The notes: generated by a model from the sequence alone, not told the origin. A DNA stretch of 64,000 nucleotides from Wenjunlia tyrosinilytica (GCF_014646055.1 NZ_BMMS01000010.1:15674-79673); one strand, 5' to 3'; shown: positions 1 through 10,014, counted from the stretch's first letter. Numbers and translations: made by a program.

Positions 1-85
1 CCCTAAGCGCCCTCATCCAGAGCCGGTTGCTTCATGAGGTGACCTCTTCGGGGCCCTGGGGGAAGCGAGCCTCGCAGGGGACGCC

Positions 86-1651
86 TCAGTTGCACCTGCG
101 ACCGCTGTTGATGCAGTCCACGGCCTTGTTCATGAGGTCGTCCGACATCACATTGATGAAGTCGCCGTGGTCGGTCACCGGCTTGTGGAGCTGTTCGGGG
201 AAGCTGTCCACAGCGATGTTCGTGCTGCCCGGCTCGACGTCGTAGACGATCCGCTGGACCAGCTTCGGGATCGCCTTGAAGCCGTTCGCACACGAACCGT
301 CCGCCTGGGCGAAGGCCACGTGGGTGCGGTGGTTGGCGCTGTCGATGTTCTGGCCGTCCCAGCAGCTCTGGAAGTTGAACGTCCGGACCACCTTGCTGCC
401 GTCGGGGCAGATCGGGTACTTGTCCTTGAGCTGGCGGTTCTCGAAGCCGGTGCAGCTCCACGACGCGTTGGCGTTGCCGGTGCCGTTGGTGAACGACTTG
501 GCGTCACCGGTGATGATCCGCAGGAAGCGCGGCATCGCGGTCACCTCGCTCACCGGGCTGCCCTTGAACCGGATCGAGACCGCGGCGGGGCGAAGGATCT
601 TGCCCACGTTGGCGTCCTGGCCACCGCCGGGCTGGTCGGCGTCCCGCTCCTGGCCGCCGTCCTGCACACGCAGCACCGGCCAGTAGTAGGTCGACTGGTC
701 GCCGTTGCCGCACGTGGTGTCCGCGGCGGCGAGGCTGTCGTTCGTCGAGAAGCCGTCGGTGGACTCGTTGCCCACGTAGTCGTGCATGTGGTGGGCGCCG
801 TTGCTCACGCCGGGGGCCACGATCACATTGTCGGGGTTGAAGTGCTCGTTCTCGTTGCGGCCGCACTTCGAGCTGAACGAACCGGTCGAGGAGTTCTGCT
901 GGTTGTCGACCCTCTGGACATTCGGCTGGACGGTCTTGATGTCGACGAAGTCGTCGGGCGAGGGGCCGCCCTGTTGCTGGTTGCCGTCGTCCTGGCCGCC
1001 GTCCTGACCCTGGTCCTGGCCGCCGTCCTGGTCCTGGTCGTCGTCCTGGTCCTGGCCCTGGTCCTGACCTTGATCCTGATCCTGGTCGTCGTCCTGGTCC
1101 TGTCCTTGGTCCTGGTCGCCGTCCTGGTCCTGTCCCTGGTCCTGGTCGTCCTGGTCCTCGTCGTCGTCCTGGTCCTCGTCCCGATCGCTCGTCGTGCTCG
1201 CCTGCTTGACCGTGCAGGGTGCCATCGCCTCGAGCCCGGTCGGCCGGTCGGCCCCGCGCTCGATGGCGCTCGCGATACGGTTGATGGTGGCCGTGCGGCT
1301 GATCTTGAGCGGCTTCAGGATGGAGTCGTCCACGAAGCTCTGGCCACCTTGGCCCCGGGCCGCCGCCAGGCGTTTGTAGGCGTCCGCGACCCCGCTGTCG
1401 AGGAGCGCGAGCTCCTGGTCGACCTCGGCACGGGACTGCTGCGGGACCTCGGGGAGCTTGTCGCCCACGTCGGGGCAATCGACCGTCCAGACGCCGGACG
1501 CCTGCTGTTGCTGGTCCGAGCCCCGGTCCGAGTTGCCTGCGTTGGCGTTTGCGGTGATGACCGCGATACCGCCGCCTCCCAGCGCCAGGGCGGCGACCAG
1601 CGCGACTGTCCTGCTCACGGCTGGTGAGCGTTTGTGAGCCTGTTGTCTCAT
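86..1651 (-). CDS. Secreted DUF1996 protein with Asp/Gln repeat linker
   Basis: The 521-residue protein begins with an N-terminal signal sequence (basic residues 1-14, hydrophobic 15-33, an Ala-rich cleavage region near 38). Residues 40-155 form an N-terminal region, residues about 158-226 are almost pure Asp/Gln/Gly repeats of the DQDQGQD type, and from about residue 265 the sequence matches DUF1996, with a motif reading [17 protein letters not shown]1996 proteins are secreted and of unknown function; some fungal members sit beside carbohydrate-active domains, but no catalytic residues can be assigned here. The start ATG has AAGGG five bases upstream. The acidic linker, encoded at about 974-1180, could bind divalent cations or simply act as a spacer, which is inference. 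It appears monocistronic. Confidence 0.85.
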   Translation of the reverse strand: MRQQAHKRSPAVSRTVALVAALALGGGGIAVITANANAGNSDRGSDQQQQASGVWTVDCPDVGDKLPEVPQQSRAEVDQELALLDSGVADAYKRLAAARGQGGQSFVDDSILKPLKISRTATINRIASAIERGADRPTGLEAMAPCTVKQASTTSDRDEDQDDDEDQDDQDQGQDQDGDQDQGQDQDDDQDQDQGQDQGQDQDDDQDQDGGQDQGQDGGQDDGNQQQGGPSPDDFVDIKTVQPNVQRVDNQQNSSTGSFSSKCGRNENEHFNPDNVIVAPGVSNGAHHMHDYVGNESTDGFSTNDSLAAADTTCGNGDQSTYYWPVLRVQDGGQERDADQPGGGQDANVGKILRPAAVSIRFKGSPVSEVTAMPRFLRIITGDAKSFTNGTGNANASWSCTGFENRQLKDKYPICPDGSKVVRTFNFQSCWDGQNIDSANHRTHVAFAQADGSCANGFKAIPKLVQRIVYDVEPGSTNIAVDSFPEQLHKPVTDHGDFINVMSDDLMNKAVDCINSGRRCN

Positions 1652-1674
1652 CGGAGCCCTTCACTTTTTGTCGT

Positions 1675-1692
1675 TCGGGAGCACACTCCCGA
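1675..1692 (-). promoter_or_regulatory. Perfect inverted repeat in the 5' region of the DUF1996 gene
   Basis: TCGGGAG and CTCCCGA are separated by CACA, giving a perfect 7-4-7 dyad about 25 bases upstream of the start codon of the DUF1996 gene. It could be an operator or a leader hairpin. No T-run follows on either strand, so an intrinsic terminator is less likely. Confidence 0.35.
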
Positions 1693-1774
1693 TGGAGTAC
1701 GGATCCCGGGCTTCCGGTGCTCAATCACACGCCACATTCGTCTCAGGCGCCGCACGAGTGGCGTGCGTCAGGGC

Positions 1775-2266
1775 TCAGCCGGAGTGCTGATGCGACTGGT
1801 CGGAGCCATGGGAGGCACCCGCCTCGATGGTTCCGCCGAGCTTGTGGCGCAGGCCGTCAAGTGTGGCCGTGGGCTGGGCCGTTATCGCCCAGCGCTTGCC
1901 CACGAGATAGGTGCCGCCGTACGCCTGCGCCTCCTCCAGCCAGGCGTGCTGTCCGGTGTCGGTGGCGAAGGTGACCATCCGGTACCTCGTGCGCCGCGAC
2001 TCGCAGGCGGCCTGGCGCAGTTCCTTGGCGTCCACCGTGATGTCGGCCTTGCAGCCGATGGTGGAGGCGATCTTCTCGATGCTGGACGGCTTCGCGGGCA
2101 CCGGCTTGTCCCCGGCCGTCTTCTCCCCGGTCCCCCCGGCGGACTTGTCCGCCGTCGTTCCGGGGGCCGACGTCTTGCCGCCGAGGGTGGCCACCAGGAG
2201 CGCGGCCACCGCGAGGACGGCGACGGCGGCGGCAGCCACGAGGAGGGCACGCGGACTGTTCTTCAT
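1775..2266 (-). CDS. Membrane-anchored or secreted hypothetical protein
   Basis: The 163-residue protein has a short basic N-terminus, a hydrophobic segment at residues 8-28 (uncleaved anchor or signal peptide), a Thr/Gly/Lys-rich linker and a C-terminal globular part. That part has two cysteines (in IGCKAD and AACESR) that could form a disulfide outside the cell, and a His-rich tail. A start five codons upstream is possible, but the ATG at 2266 is preceded by GGGAGA at good spacing, so it is preferred. No family is recognised. It lies divergently from the aldehyde oxidase operon, in the same direction as the DUF1996 gene. Confidence 0.75.
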   Translation of the reverse strand: MKNSPRALLVAAAAVAVLAVAALLVATLGGKTSAPGTTADKSAGGTGEKTAGDKPVPAKPSSIEKIASTIGCKADITVDAKELRQAACESRRTRYRMVTFATDTGQHAWLEEAQAYGGTYLVGKRWAITAQPTATLDGLRHKLGGTIEAGASHGSDQSHQHSG

Positions 2267-2442
2267 CGGATCTTCTCCCATACATACGCGGATGCGAGAA
2301 CGCCCCCCGGTCCGGGCAGGTTAGACCGGTCGGCGGCGCCCGTGTCGGCGGATCACGGGTTTCAACCGGTCGCCATCGGGTTATCGGCAAACGTGCCGGT
2401 TCGCGGTGACAAGGGACGGATGTCGGAGGGAGAGGTGCGGTC

Positions 2443-3002
<560 letters not shown>

Positions 3003-3006
<4 letters not shown>

Positions 3007-4001
3007 GGGCCGTCCGGTACGAGCGGGCCGCCGACGCCTCGGCCGCCGTGGCGGCCCTGGCCGGATCGCCGCACGGACGGTATCTGGCGGGCGGCACCAA
3101 CCTCGTGGACCTGATGAAGCTCGGCGTGGAGACACCCGACCTCCTCGTGGACATCACCCGGCTGCCGCACGACAGCATCGAGACCGTGGAGGACGGCGCG
3201 CTGCGCATCGGTGCCGCGGTCCGCAACAGCGACCTGGCCGCCGACCCCGTCGTCCGCGCCCGCTGGCCGGTGCTGTCGCAGTCCCTGCTGGCCGGCGCGT
3301 CGGGGCAGCTGCGCAACGCGGCCACCGTCGGCGGCAACCTCCTCCAGCGCACCCGCTGCCTGTACTTCCAGGACGTCGGCAAGCCCTGCAACAAGCGCGA
3401 GCCCGGATCGGGGTGCCCCGCGCGCGAGGGCGTCCACCGGGATCTGGCCGTCCTCGGCGCCTCCCCGGCGTGCATCGCCACCAACCCCTCCGACATGGCG
3501 GTCGCCCTGGCCGCCCTCGACGCGCAGATCCACGTCCACGGCCCGACCGGCCGCCGGACCGTGCCGCTGGACGAGCTGTACCGGCTCCCCGGCGGCCACC
3601 CCGAACGCGACACGGTCCTCGAGCCCGGCGACCTCATCACCCATGTCGAGCTCCCCGCGCTCCCCGAAGCCGTGAACTCCGCCTACCGCAAGGCCCGGGA
3701 CCGGGCCTCGTACTCCTTCGCCCTCGCCTCCGCGGCCGCCGCGCTGGAGGTGCGCGAGGGAACCGTCCACCGCGTGCGCCTCGCCTTCGGAGCGGTCGCG
3801 GCCAAGCCCTGGCGGGCGTACACCGCCGAGCAGCGGCTGACCGCAGGCCCGGCCACGGCGGAGTCGTTCGCCCGGGCGGTGGACGCCGAACTCGCCGCCG
3901 CCGTGCCGCTGCGGGACAACGGGTACAAAGTGCCCCTGGTGCGCAACCTGGCGGTACGGGTGCTCACCGACCTCGCCGAGCGTAGCCGGGAGCCACGATG
4001 A
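3003..4001 (+). CDS. paoB: Aldehyde oxidase FAD-binding subunit (PaoB-like)
   Basis: The 332-residue FAD subunit starts at the ATG overlapping the paoA stop. The FAD-binding motif YLAGGTNLVD lies at 27-36 and NAATVGGNLLQ follows at 105-115. An insertion with four cysteines (C119, C129, C138 in CNKREPGSGC context, and C157) matches the extra 4Fe-4S-binding insert of E. coli PaoB/YagS, which ordinary xanthine dehydrogenase FAD subunits lack. This places the complex in the PaoABC subgroup rather than with purine-oxidising enzymes. Its stop overlaps the paoC start. Substrate cannot be read from sequence; aromatic aldehydes are typical for the group. Confidence 0.92.
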
Positions 4002-6175
4002 GCGGCGCCACGAGCGCCGGGGCGTCCGGCCCGACGTCGGGCCCGACGCCAGGCGGGGCCTCGGGCGCCCCCGCGCTGGGCGCGCCGCTCCAGCGCCTGG
4101 AGGGCCGGGAGAAGGTGACCGGGGCGGCCAGGTACGCCGCCGAGTACTTCCCGCCCCGCTGTGTCCACGCCTGGCCGGTCCCCGCGACCGAGGCCAAGGG
4201 CCGGATCAGCGCTCTCCACGTCGACCGGGCGCTCGCCGAGCCCGGGGTGCTCGCCGTGCTCACCCACGACAACGCCCCCCGCCTCGCGGAGACCGAGGAC
4301 CGCACCCTCGCCGTGCTGCAGTCCCCGCGTGTCCTCCACCGCGGCCAGCACATCGCCCTGGTCGTGGCCGAGACCCTGGAGGCCGCCAGGGAGGGGGCCG
4401 CCGCGGTCCGTGCCGAGTACACGGTGGAGCCGCACGACGTCGAACTGCGCGCCGACCACCCCGGCCTGTACGTGCCCGACGAGGACAACGGAGGCTTCGA
4501 CGGGGCCCGGTCCATCGGCGACTTCGACACCGCCTGGGCCTCGGCGCCGGTCACGGTGGACGCCGTCTACCGCATCCCCGCCCTCCACAACCACCCGATG
4601 GAGCCGCACGCCGCCACGGCCGTGTGGGACGGCGGCCGCCTCACCGTCCACGACTCCAACCAGGGCACGACAGCCGTTCAGCGCACCCTCGCCGAACTGT
4701 TCGGCATCGAGGCCGAGCAGGTCACGGTCATCGCCGAGCACGTCGGCGGCGGCTTCGGGTCGAAAGGCACACCGCGTCCCCATGTGGTCCTCGCCGCCAT
4801 GGCCGCGCGCGAGGTCGGCCGACCGGTCAAACTCTCCCTCCCCAGGGCGCAGATGGCCGCCGTCGTGGGGCACCGTGCCGCCACCGAGCAGCGGGTCCGC
4901 CTCGGCGCCCGCCCCGACGGGCGGCTGACCGCCCTGGCCCATGAGGTGGTCACCTACCGCTCCACCCTGCGCGCCTTCGTGGAGCAGGCCGCCACCGCGA
5001 CCCTGTCGATGTACGCGGTCCCGCACGCCCGTACCGTCCACCGGGTCGTCCACCTCGATGTGCCGAGCCCCTCGTGGATGCGCGCGCCCGGCGAGTGCTC
5101 CGGGATGTTCGCCCTGGAGTCGGCGATGGACGAACTCGCCGCCGCCTGCGGCGTGGACCCCGTCGCGCTGCGGGTGCGCAACGAGCCGGACACCGACCCC
5201 GACACGGGACGCCCGTTCAGCAGCCGCCATCTCGTCGAGTGCCTGCACGAAGGGGCGCGCCGCTTCGGCTGGGGCGGCCGGGATCCGCGGCCGGGAGTCC
5301 GCCGCGAGGGGCGGCTCCTGGTCGGTACGGGCGTGGCCGCCTCCATCTACCCGGTCTTCGTCATGCCCTGCCGGGCGCAAGCCGTGGCCGAACCCTCCGG
5401 GCGCTACCGCGTCCGAGTCAACGCCACCGACATCGGGACGGGGGCCAGGACCGTCCTCACGCAGATCGCGGCCCGTGCGCTGCGGGTGCCGCCGGAGCGC
5501 GTGTCGGTCGAACTCGGGTGCAGCGACCTGCCCCCGGCCTCGGTCGCCGGCGGCTCGTCCGGCACCGCCTCGTGGGGCTGGGCCGCCGAACTGGCCTGCC
5601 GCACCCTGCTGCGCCGCTTCGAGGAGCACGAGGGCCCGCTGCCCGGCGACGGGCTGACCGTGAGCGTGGACACGTCCGAGGAGGTCGAGGCGACGGGCAA
5701 GGAGCACGCCAGGCACGCCTTCGGGGCGCAGTTCGCCGAGGTGACCGTGGACGTCGACACCGGGGAGACCGCGGTGCGCAGGCTGCTCGGCGTGTTCGCC
5801 GCCGGACGCGTCATCAACTCCCGTACCGCCCACTCCCAGTTCATCGGCGCCATGACCATGGGGCTGTCCATGGCGCTGATGGAGGGCAGCACGATGGACC
5901 CCGCCTTCGGCGACCACGCCGAGCGGGACCTGGCCTCCTATCACATCGCCGCCTGCGCCGACGTGCGCGACATCCAGGCCCACTGGCTGGAGGAGGAGGA
6001 CCGCCATCTGAATCCGATGGGCGCCAAGGGCATCGGTGAGATCGGGATCGTCGGTACGGCGGCGGCGATCGCCAACGCGGTCCACCACGCGACCGGTGTC
6101 CGGGTGCGCACGCTCCCGATCCACCCGGACAAGGTGCTCTCCGCCCTGGAGGAAGCGGCGCGCCGGGGAGGGTGA
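3998..6175 (+). CDS. paoC: Aldehyde oxidase molybdopterin-binding subunit (PaoC-like)
   Basis: The 725-residue catalytic subunit binds the molybdenum cofactor. After a low-complexity Ser/Gly/Pro N-terminus (about 28 residues) come the aldehyde oxidase a/b hammerhead domain and the Mo-binding domain, including HVGGGFGSKG. The invariant catalytic glutamate lies in GIGEIGIVG (E681), so the active site looks intact. It overlaps paoB by four bases. No dedicated MoCo chaperone (XdhC/PaoD type) is visible downstream; one would have to be supplied elsewhere in the genome. Confidence 0.93.
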   Translation: MSGATSAGASGPTSGPTPGGASGAPALGAPLQRLEGREKVTGAARYAAEYFPPRCVHAWPVPATEAKGRISALHVDRALAEPGVLAVLTHDNAPRLAETEDRTLAVLQSPRVLHRGQHIALVVAETLEAAREGAAAVRAEYTVEPHDVELRADHPGLYVPDEDNGGFDGARSIGDFDTAWASAPVTVDAVYRIPALHNHPMEPHAATAVWDGGRLTVHDSNQGTTAVQRTLAELFGIEAEQVTVIAEHVGGGFGSKGTPRPHVVLAAMAAREVGRPVKLSLPRAQMAAVVGHRAATEQRVRLGARPDGRLTALAHEVVTYRSTLRAFVEQAATATLSMYAVPHARTVHRVVHLDVPSPSWMRAPGECSGMFALESAMDELAAACGVDPVALRVRNEPDTDPDTGRPFSSRHLVECLHEGARRFGWGGRDPRPGVRREGRLLVGTGVAASIYPVFVMPCRAQAVAEPSGRYRVRVNATDIGTGARTVLTQIAARALRVPPERVSVELGCSDLPPASVAGGSSGTASWGWAAELACRTLLRRFEEHEGPLPGDGLTVSVDTSEEVEATGKEHARHAFGAQFAEVTVDVDTGETAVRRLLGVFAAGRVINSRTAHSQFIGAMTMGLSMALMEGSTMDPAFGDHAERDLASYHIAACADVRDIQAHWLEEEDRHLNPMGAKGIGEIGIVGTAAAIANAVHHATGVRVRTLPIHPDKVLSALEEAARRGG

Positions 6176-6472
6176 CAGCGTGGGAGCGCGTGGGCGAAGG
6201 CGGGGGCGGTACGGGCGCGCGGAACCCCTCACGGCCCGTCACCATCCGCTGGTCGGCGGTCACTCGCGACGGCCGCCGCCCGTCCGCCAACGATGTCTTT
6301 GTCCGGCTATGTCCATGGGTAGGGTCGGGGGCGCGCTCGCTGTCTCGTTCATGCCTATACGCTTGCCACGCGGCAACGGTCCGGGACAGCTCGGCCGTCG
6401 CCGTAGCGGCGTCCCGAGGCGGGGCCGCTCCGAAGGCGGCCCGCACGGCGCCGACTGGAGGCCGGGGCGAGT
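6176..6472 (+). other. Intergenic region upstream of the receiver-phosphatase operon
   Basis: About 300 bases separate paoC from the next operon. No convincing gene is seen. The notable element is the dyad TTGCCACGCGGCAA at 6363-6376, matched in design by another just after the same operon. Confidence 0.5.
6363..6376. promoter_or_regulatory. TTGCC-N4-GGCAA dyad, candidate MarR operator
   Basis: A perfect 5-4-5 inverted repeat lies about 100 bases upstream of the three-gene signalling operon. The same half-sites with the same 4-base spacing recur at 9981-9994, next to the MarR gene. Sharing of half-sites and spacing suggests one regulator; linking it to the MarR protein is inference. Confidence 0.4.
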
Positions 6473-7753
6473 GTGGGGCGAGGGATGGACGCAGGGATGG
6501 ACACAGTAGGCGCACCGCAGAGAGGTACCCCGCAGAGAGGTGCCCCGCAGAGAGGTGCCCCGCAGGCTCTGGGGGATCTGCGGATCCTCCTGGTCGAGGA
6601 CGACGCGGGTGACGCGCTGCTGGTGGAGGAGCTGCTCGCCGACAGCGACCTGGCCGCCCGTCTGACCTGGGCCACGTCGCTGGCCGAGGCGCTCGTCGCC
6701 CTGCCGGCCGCCGCGCCCCAGTGCGTTCTGCTGGACCTGCACCTCCCCGACGCGCTCGGACTCCAGGCGCTCGCGGCGCTGCTCCGGGCGGCGCCCACCG
6801 CCGCCGTCGTCGTGCTCACCGGGCTCGCCGAGGAGGGAGCCGGGCTCAGCGCGGTCACCGCGGGCGCCCAGGACTACCTGGTCAAGGGCAGGGTCGAGCC
6901 CGAGCTGTTCGGCCGGGCGATCCGCTACGCCGTCCACCGCAAGCAGGCCGAGCACGCCGCGGCCGCCCTCCAGGCCGAACGGATGCGGGCCCAGGAGAAC
7001 GCCCGGCTCGAACGCGGCCTGCTGCCCTCCCCGCTCCTGAACGGCGCCGACGTCGACGTGGTGGCCCGCTACCAGCCGGGACGCTCCCAGGCACTGCTCG
7101 GCGGTGACTTCTACGACGTCGTGCAGGCCGACGACGGCATGGTGCACGCGGTGATCGGCGACGTGTCCGGCCACGGCCCCGACGAGGCCGCGCTCGGGGT
7201 GTGCCTGCGCATAGCGTGGCGCACCCTGGTGCTGTCGGGGGTGACCGGCACCCGGCTCCTTCGGCAGCTCGAGCGGATCATGACCGCGGAGCGCTCGTCC
7301 CCCGAACTCTTCGCCACCGTGTGCGGCATCGCCCTGCACCCCGACTCGCGCAAGGTGCGGGTCCTGCGCGCCGGCCACCCCGGCCTGCTCCTGCGCCGAC
7401 CGCCGGCCGCCGACGGCACCGAGCCGGAGGTGGAGCTCCTCGAACCCGCCTTCGGTCCCGCCCTGGGCCTGCTGCCCGGCCTCGCCGCCTGGCCCGAGGA
7501 CGAGATCCGGATCCCCGACGGCGGGTCGCTGGTGATGTTCACCGACGGGCTCTTCGAGGGGCGCACCTCGGCGTCCGGTCCCGAGCGCCTCGGTGAGGAC
7601 GGCCTGATCGCCTTGGCCCGGCGCCACGCCCGGCTGCCCGGCCCCCGCTTCGTCGACGCGCTGATCCACGGCGCCGAGGAGGCCGCCGCGGTGGGCGGCG
7701 GCCTCGCCGACGACGTCGCCGTCGTGCACATGGAATGGAAAGTGACCCCGTGA
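6473..7753 (+). CDS. Receiver-PP2C (SpoIIE/RsbU-type) response regulator phosphatase
   Basis: This 426-residue protein joins an N-terminal receiver domain (acidic pocket E42/D43/D44, phospho-acceptor D88 in LLDLHLP, T116, K138 in YLVKG) to a short helical linker (155-185) and a PP2C-type phosphatase domain. Metal ligands are intact: GGDFYD at 210-215, GDVSGHG at 229-235 and MFTDGLFEG near the C-terminus. Such proteins dephosphorylate anti-anti-sigma factors in partner-switching cascades, with receiver phosphorylation controlling activity. The start is uncertain: GTG at 6473, ATG at 6485 or ATG at 6497. The N-terminus contains a tandem RGTPQ/RGAPQ repeat. It is translationally coupled (GTGA) to the histidine kinase gene, its likely phosphodonor. 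Confidence 0.9.
   Translation: MGRGMDAGMDTVGAPQRGTPQRGAPQRGAPQALGDLRILLVEDDAGDALLVEELLADSDLAARLTWATSLAEALVALPAAAPQCVLLDLHLPDALGLQALAALLRAAPTAAVVVLTGLAEEGAGLSAVTAGAQDYLVKGRVEPELFGRAIRYAVHRKQAEHAAAALQAERMRAQENARLERGLLPSPLLNGADVDVVARYQPGRSQALLGGDFYDVVQADDGMVHAVIGDVSGHGPDEAALGVCLRIAWRTLVLSGVTGTRLLRQLERIMTAERSSPELFATVCGIALHPDSRKVRVLRAGHPGLLLRRPPAADGTEPEVELLEPAFGPALGLLPGLAAWPEDEIRIPDGGSLVMFTDGLFEGRTSASGPERLGEDGLIALARRHARLPGPRFVDALIHGAEEAAAVGGGLADDVAVVHMEWKVTP
6515..6559 (+). repeat. 15-bp tandem repeat encoding PQRG(T/A) at the N-terminus
   Basis: Three near-identical 15-base units (CCGCAGAGAGGTACC, then the same with GTGCC twice) and a partial fourth lie at the start of the receiver-phosphatase gene. 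Each unit contains an AGAGAGGT stretch resembling a ribosome binding site. The repeat length is a multiple of three, so copy number changes would keep the frame. Confidence 0.8.
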
Positions 7754-9447
7754 CCCCGCCAGACGCCACCGCCCCCACCCGGCCCGGCGGCGACCGGAAC
7801 GCCGGCCGAGGCCTGACCGTCCAGGCGTGGTTCCATGTCGTCATAGCCGTGATGGCGGTCATGGTGATGGCGTGTGCCGGGATCGGCGCCATGCTGCTGT
7901 CCCGCACCGACGACGTGACCCGTGACCTGGCCTACCGGGCCTCGCCCGCCCGTTCCGAGGCTCTCGGCCTCCAGGCGGCGCTCATCGACCAGGAGACCGG
8001 TGTGCGGGGCTACCTGCTCACCCGGGACCCGCGGTTCCTGAGCCCCTACGAGGAGGGCAGGAAGGCCGAAGGCGACGCCGCCCGAAGGATCGCGCCCCTG
8101 CTCGAGGGCGACAGAAGGCTCGTCGACGACCTCGCCGCCGTCCGCGACGCCGGGCGCCGGTGGCGCCGCGACTACGCCGAGCCCCTCATCAAGGCCGCCC
8201 AGGGCAAGCAGGCTCCCGACACGACCGCGATCGACCGCAGCAAGCGGGCCTTCGACCGCATCAGAGGCCTCATCGACGTCCAGAACCGGCATCTGCGCGA
8301 GGCCCGCGACCACACCCGCCATGAGCTGAGGCGGACCGAGCGCGTCAGGGATCTGGCCCTCACCGCGATGCTCGCCGTGTTCCTGCTCTCCGGCGTGGTG
8401 CTGGCCGTCCTGCTCCACACCGCCGTCGGCAGACCCCTGGCGGTGCTGCGCGCCGCCTCGCGCCGGGTGGCGGGCGGAGAGTTCGAGCACCGCATCCCGG
8501 CCCAGGGCCCCCGTGACATCCACGAGGTGGCCGAGGTGGTCGAGGAGATGCGCACGCGCATCGTCGCCGAGCTGGCGACCTCCCGGGAACAGCAGGGGCT
8601 GCTGAGCCGGCAGGCCGCCGACCTGGACGCGCAGACTGCCGAGCTGCGCCGCTCCAACGCCGAGCTCGAGCAGTTCGCCTACGTCGCCTCGCACGACCTC
8701 CAGGAACCGCTGCGCAAGGTCGCCTCCTTCTGCCAACTGCTGGAAAAGCGCTACGGCGACAAGCTCGACGAGCGGGGAGCCCAGTACATCGACTTCGCCG
8801 TCGACGGGGCGAAGCGGATGCAGGTCCTCATCAACGACCTGCTCACCTTCTCCCGCGTCGGCCGGCTGAACGACACCAGCGAGGCCGTCCCCCTCGGCCG
8901 TGTCCTCGACAAGGCCATCGTCAACCTGGCCGCGGCCGTCGAGGAGTCCGAGGCGCGCATCGAGCGGCCCGGCGAACTGCCGGAGGTGCTGGGTGATCCC
9001 ACCCTGCTGACGATGCTGTGGCAGAACCTCGTCGGGAACGCCGTGAAGTTCCGCCACCCCGACCGGCCCCCGGTCCTGCGCATCACCGCCGAACCCGAGG
9101 AGTCCGGTACGAGCTGGCGCTTCTCCGTGACCGACAACGGCATCGGGATCGGCGAGGAGTTCGCCGAGAAGGTCTTCGTCATCTTCCAGCGCCTGCACGG
9201 CCGCGACGTCTACAGCGGAACGGGCATCGGGCTCGCGCTGTGCAAGAAGATCGTGGAGCACCACGGCGGAAGCATCTGGATCGACACCGGCCACACCGAG
9301 GGGGCCCGGGTCCGCTTCACCCTGCCCACCGCCCCGGCCGCCGAGGCCCCCGAAACCACCGACGCCGCCCCGGCCGCCGGGGCAGACGCCACCGAGGCCC
9401 CGGCCGCCGGGGCCCGGAGCGCCGCCATGGAAGGAAAGCCCGTATGA
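7750..9447 (+). CDS. Membrane histidine kinase with CHASE3 and HAMP domains
   Basis: The 565-residue kinase has TM1 at about 26-50, an extracellular CHASE3 sensor (about 53-195, motif QETGVRGYLLT), TM2 at 203-224, a HAMP linker, a coiled segment rich in Gln/Ala, and a HisKA domain with the phosphorylated H315 in YVASHDLQEPLRKV. That HisKA resembles the bacteriophytochrome type. A HATPase follows with N-box NLVGNAVKFRH and G-boxes DNGIGIG and GTGIGLALCKK. The C-terminal 35 residues are an Ala/Pro/Glu tail. The GTG at 7750 overlaps the preceding stop and has GGAAAG upstream; an in-frame ATG at 7735 lacks one. The downstream gene overlaps (ATGA). The ligand sensed is unknown. Confidence 0.92.
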   Translation: MTPPDATAPTRPGGDRNAGRGLTVQAWFHVVIAVMAVMVMACAGIGAMLLSRTDDVTRDLAYRASPARSEALGLQAALIDQETGVRGYLLTRDPRFLSPYEEGRKAEGDAARRIAPLLEGDRRLVDDLAAVRDAGRRWRRDYAEPLIKAAQGKQAPDTTAIDRSKRAFDRIRGLIDVQNRHLREARDHTRHELRRTERVRDLALTAMLAVFLLSGVVLAVLLHTAVGRPLAVLRAASRRVAGGEFEHRIPAQGPRDIHEVAEVVEEMRTRIVAELATSREQQGLLSRQAADLDAQTAELRRSNAELEQFAYVASHDLQEPLRKVASFCQLLEKRYGDKLDERGAQYIDFAVDGAKRMQVLINDLLTFSRVGRLNDTSEAVPLGRVLDKAIVNLAAAVEESEARIERPGELPEVLGDPTLLTMLWQNLVGNAVKFRHPDRPPVLRITAEPEESGTSWRFSVTDNGIGIGEEFAEKVFVIFQRLHGRDVYSGTGIGLALCKKIVEHHGGSIWIDTGHTEGARVRFTLPTAPAAEAPETTDAAPAAGADATEAPAAGARSAAMEGKPV

Positions 9448-9887
9448 CAGACCCCGCCGCTCAGCCCATCGAGGTCCTTCTCGTCGAGGACGACCCCGGG
9501 GACGAGCTGATGACCCGTGAGGCCTTCGAGGACAACACGGTCGGCAACACCCTCCACGTGGTCCGCGACGGCCTGGAGGCCCTGGACTTCCTCTACCGGC
9601 GCGGCGAGCACACCGGGGCCCCGCGCCCCGACCTGGTCCTGCTGGACCTCAACCTGCCCAAGTACGACGGGCGGCAGGTCCTGGAGCGGATCAAGTCCGA
9701 CCCCGACCTCAGCCACATCCCCGTCGTGGTCCTGACCACCTCCTCCGCCGAGGAGGACATCCTGCGCAGCTACAAGCTGCACGCGAACGCCTATGTCACC
9801 AAGCCCGTGGACCTCGACCAGTTCGTCGGCGCCATCCGCCAGATCGACGAGTTCTTCGTGACCGTCGTCAAGCTTCCCCGTCGCTGA
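9444..9887 (+). CDS. Single-domain response regulator (Rcp1-like)
   Basis: This 147-residue protein is a lone receiver domain: acidic residues E15/D16/D17, phospho-acceptor D68 in LVLLDLNLP, Thr/Ser in VLTTSSAEED, and the conserved Lys in YVTKPVDL. There is no output domain. It resembles the Rcp1 group that pairs with phytochrome-like kinases, which fits the HisKA type of the kinase immediately upstream. It overlaps the kinase stop by four bases, with GGAAAG as ribosome site. It probably competes for, or relays, phosphate between the kinase and the receiver-phosphatase (inference). Confidence 0.92.
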   Translation: MTDPAAQPIEVLLVEDDPGDELMTREAFEDNTVGNTLHVVRDGLEALDFLYRRGEHTGAPRPDLVLLDLNLPKYDGRQVLERIKSDPDLSHIPVVVLTTSSAEEDILRSYKLHANAYVTKPVDLDQFVGAIRQIDEFFVTVVKLPRR

Positions 9888-9964
9888 CCCGGCGTCGCCG
9901 ACCCCGGCGTCGCTGACCCGGCGTTGCCGACCCCGGCGTCGCTGACCCGGCGTCGCCGATTCGG
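9879..9964 (+). repeat. 29-bp tandem repeat beginning at the response regulator stop codon
   Basis: Three copies of a 29-base unit (beginning CGTCGCTGACCCGGCG) run from within the last codons of the response regulator across the 3' side; the third copy is slightly degenerate at its end. The stop codon is part of the first copy. The units can form GC-rich secondary structure. Whether it acts in termination or mRNA stability is unknown. Confidence 0.85.
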
Positions 9965-9980
9965 CGTCCCGACTGGATAG

Positions 9981-10014
9981 TTGCCGTCCGGCAAGTGTAT
10001 TCTCCTGCCGGCAG
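9981..10014. promoter_or_regulatory. Two dyads between the response regulator and the marR gene
   Basis: TTGCC-GTCC-GGCAA (9981-9994) and the palindrome CTGCCGGCAG (10005-10014) flank a short AT-richer stretch. The first shares half-sites and spacing with the dyad at 6363-6376. They lie between convergent genes, so they may be operator sites, remnants of a promoter, or part of a bidirectional terminator. Confidence 0.35.

Noticed and set aside
974-1180. CRISPR-like or satellite array in the DUF1996 gene
   Set aside because: The periodicity comes from Asp/Gln/Gly codons in a coding low-complexity tract, without constant repeats and unique spacers.
3683-6232. An 849-codon minus-strand frame opposite paoC
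   Set aside because: Compositionally biased, no motif, fully antisense to a well-conserved molybdoenzyme subunit.
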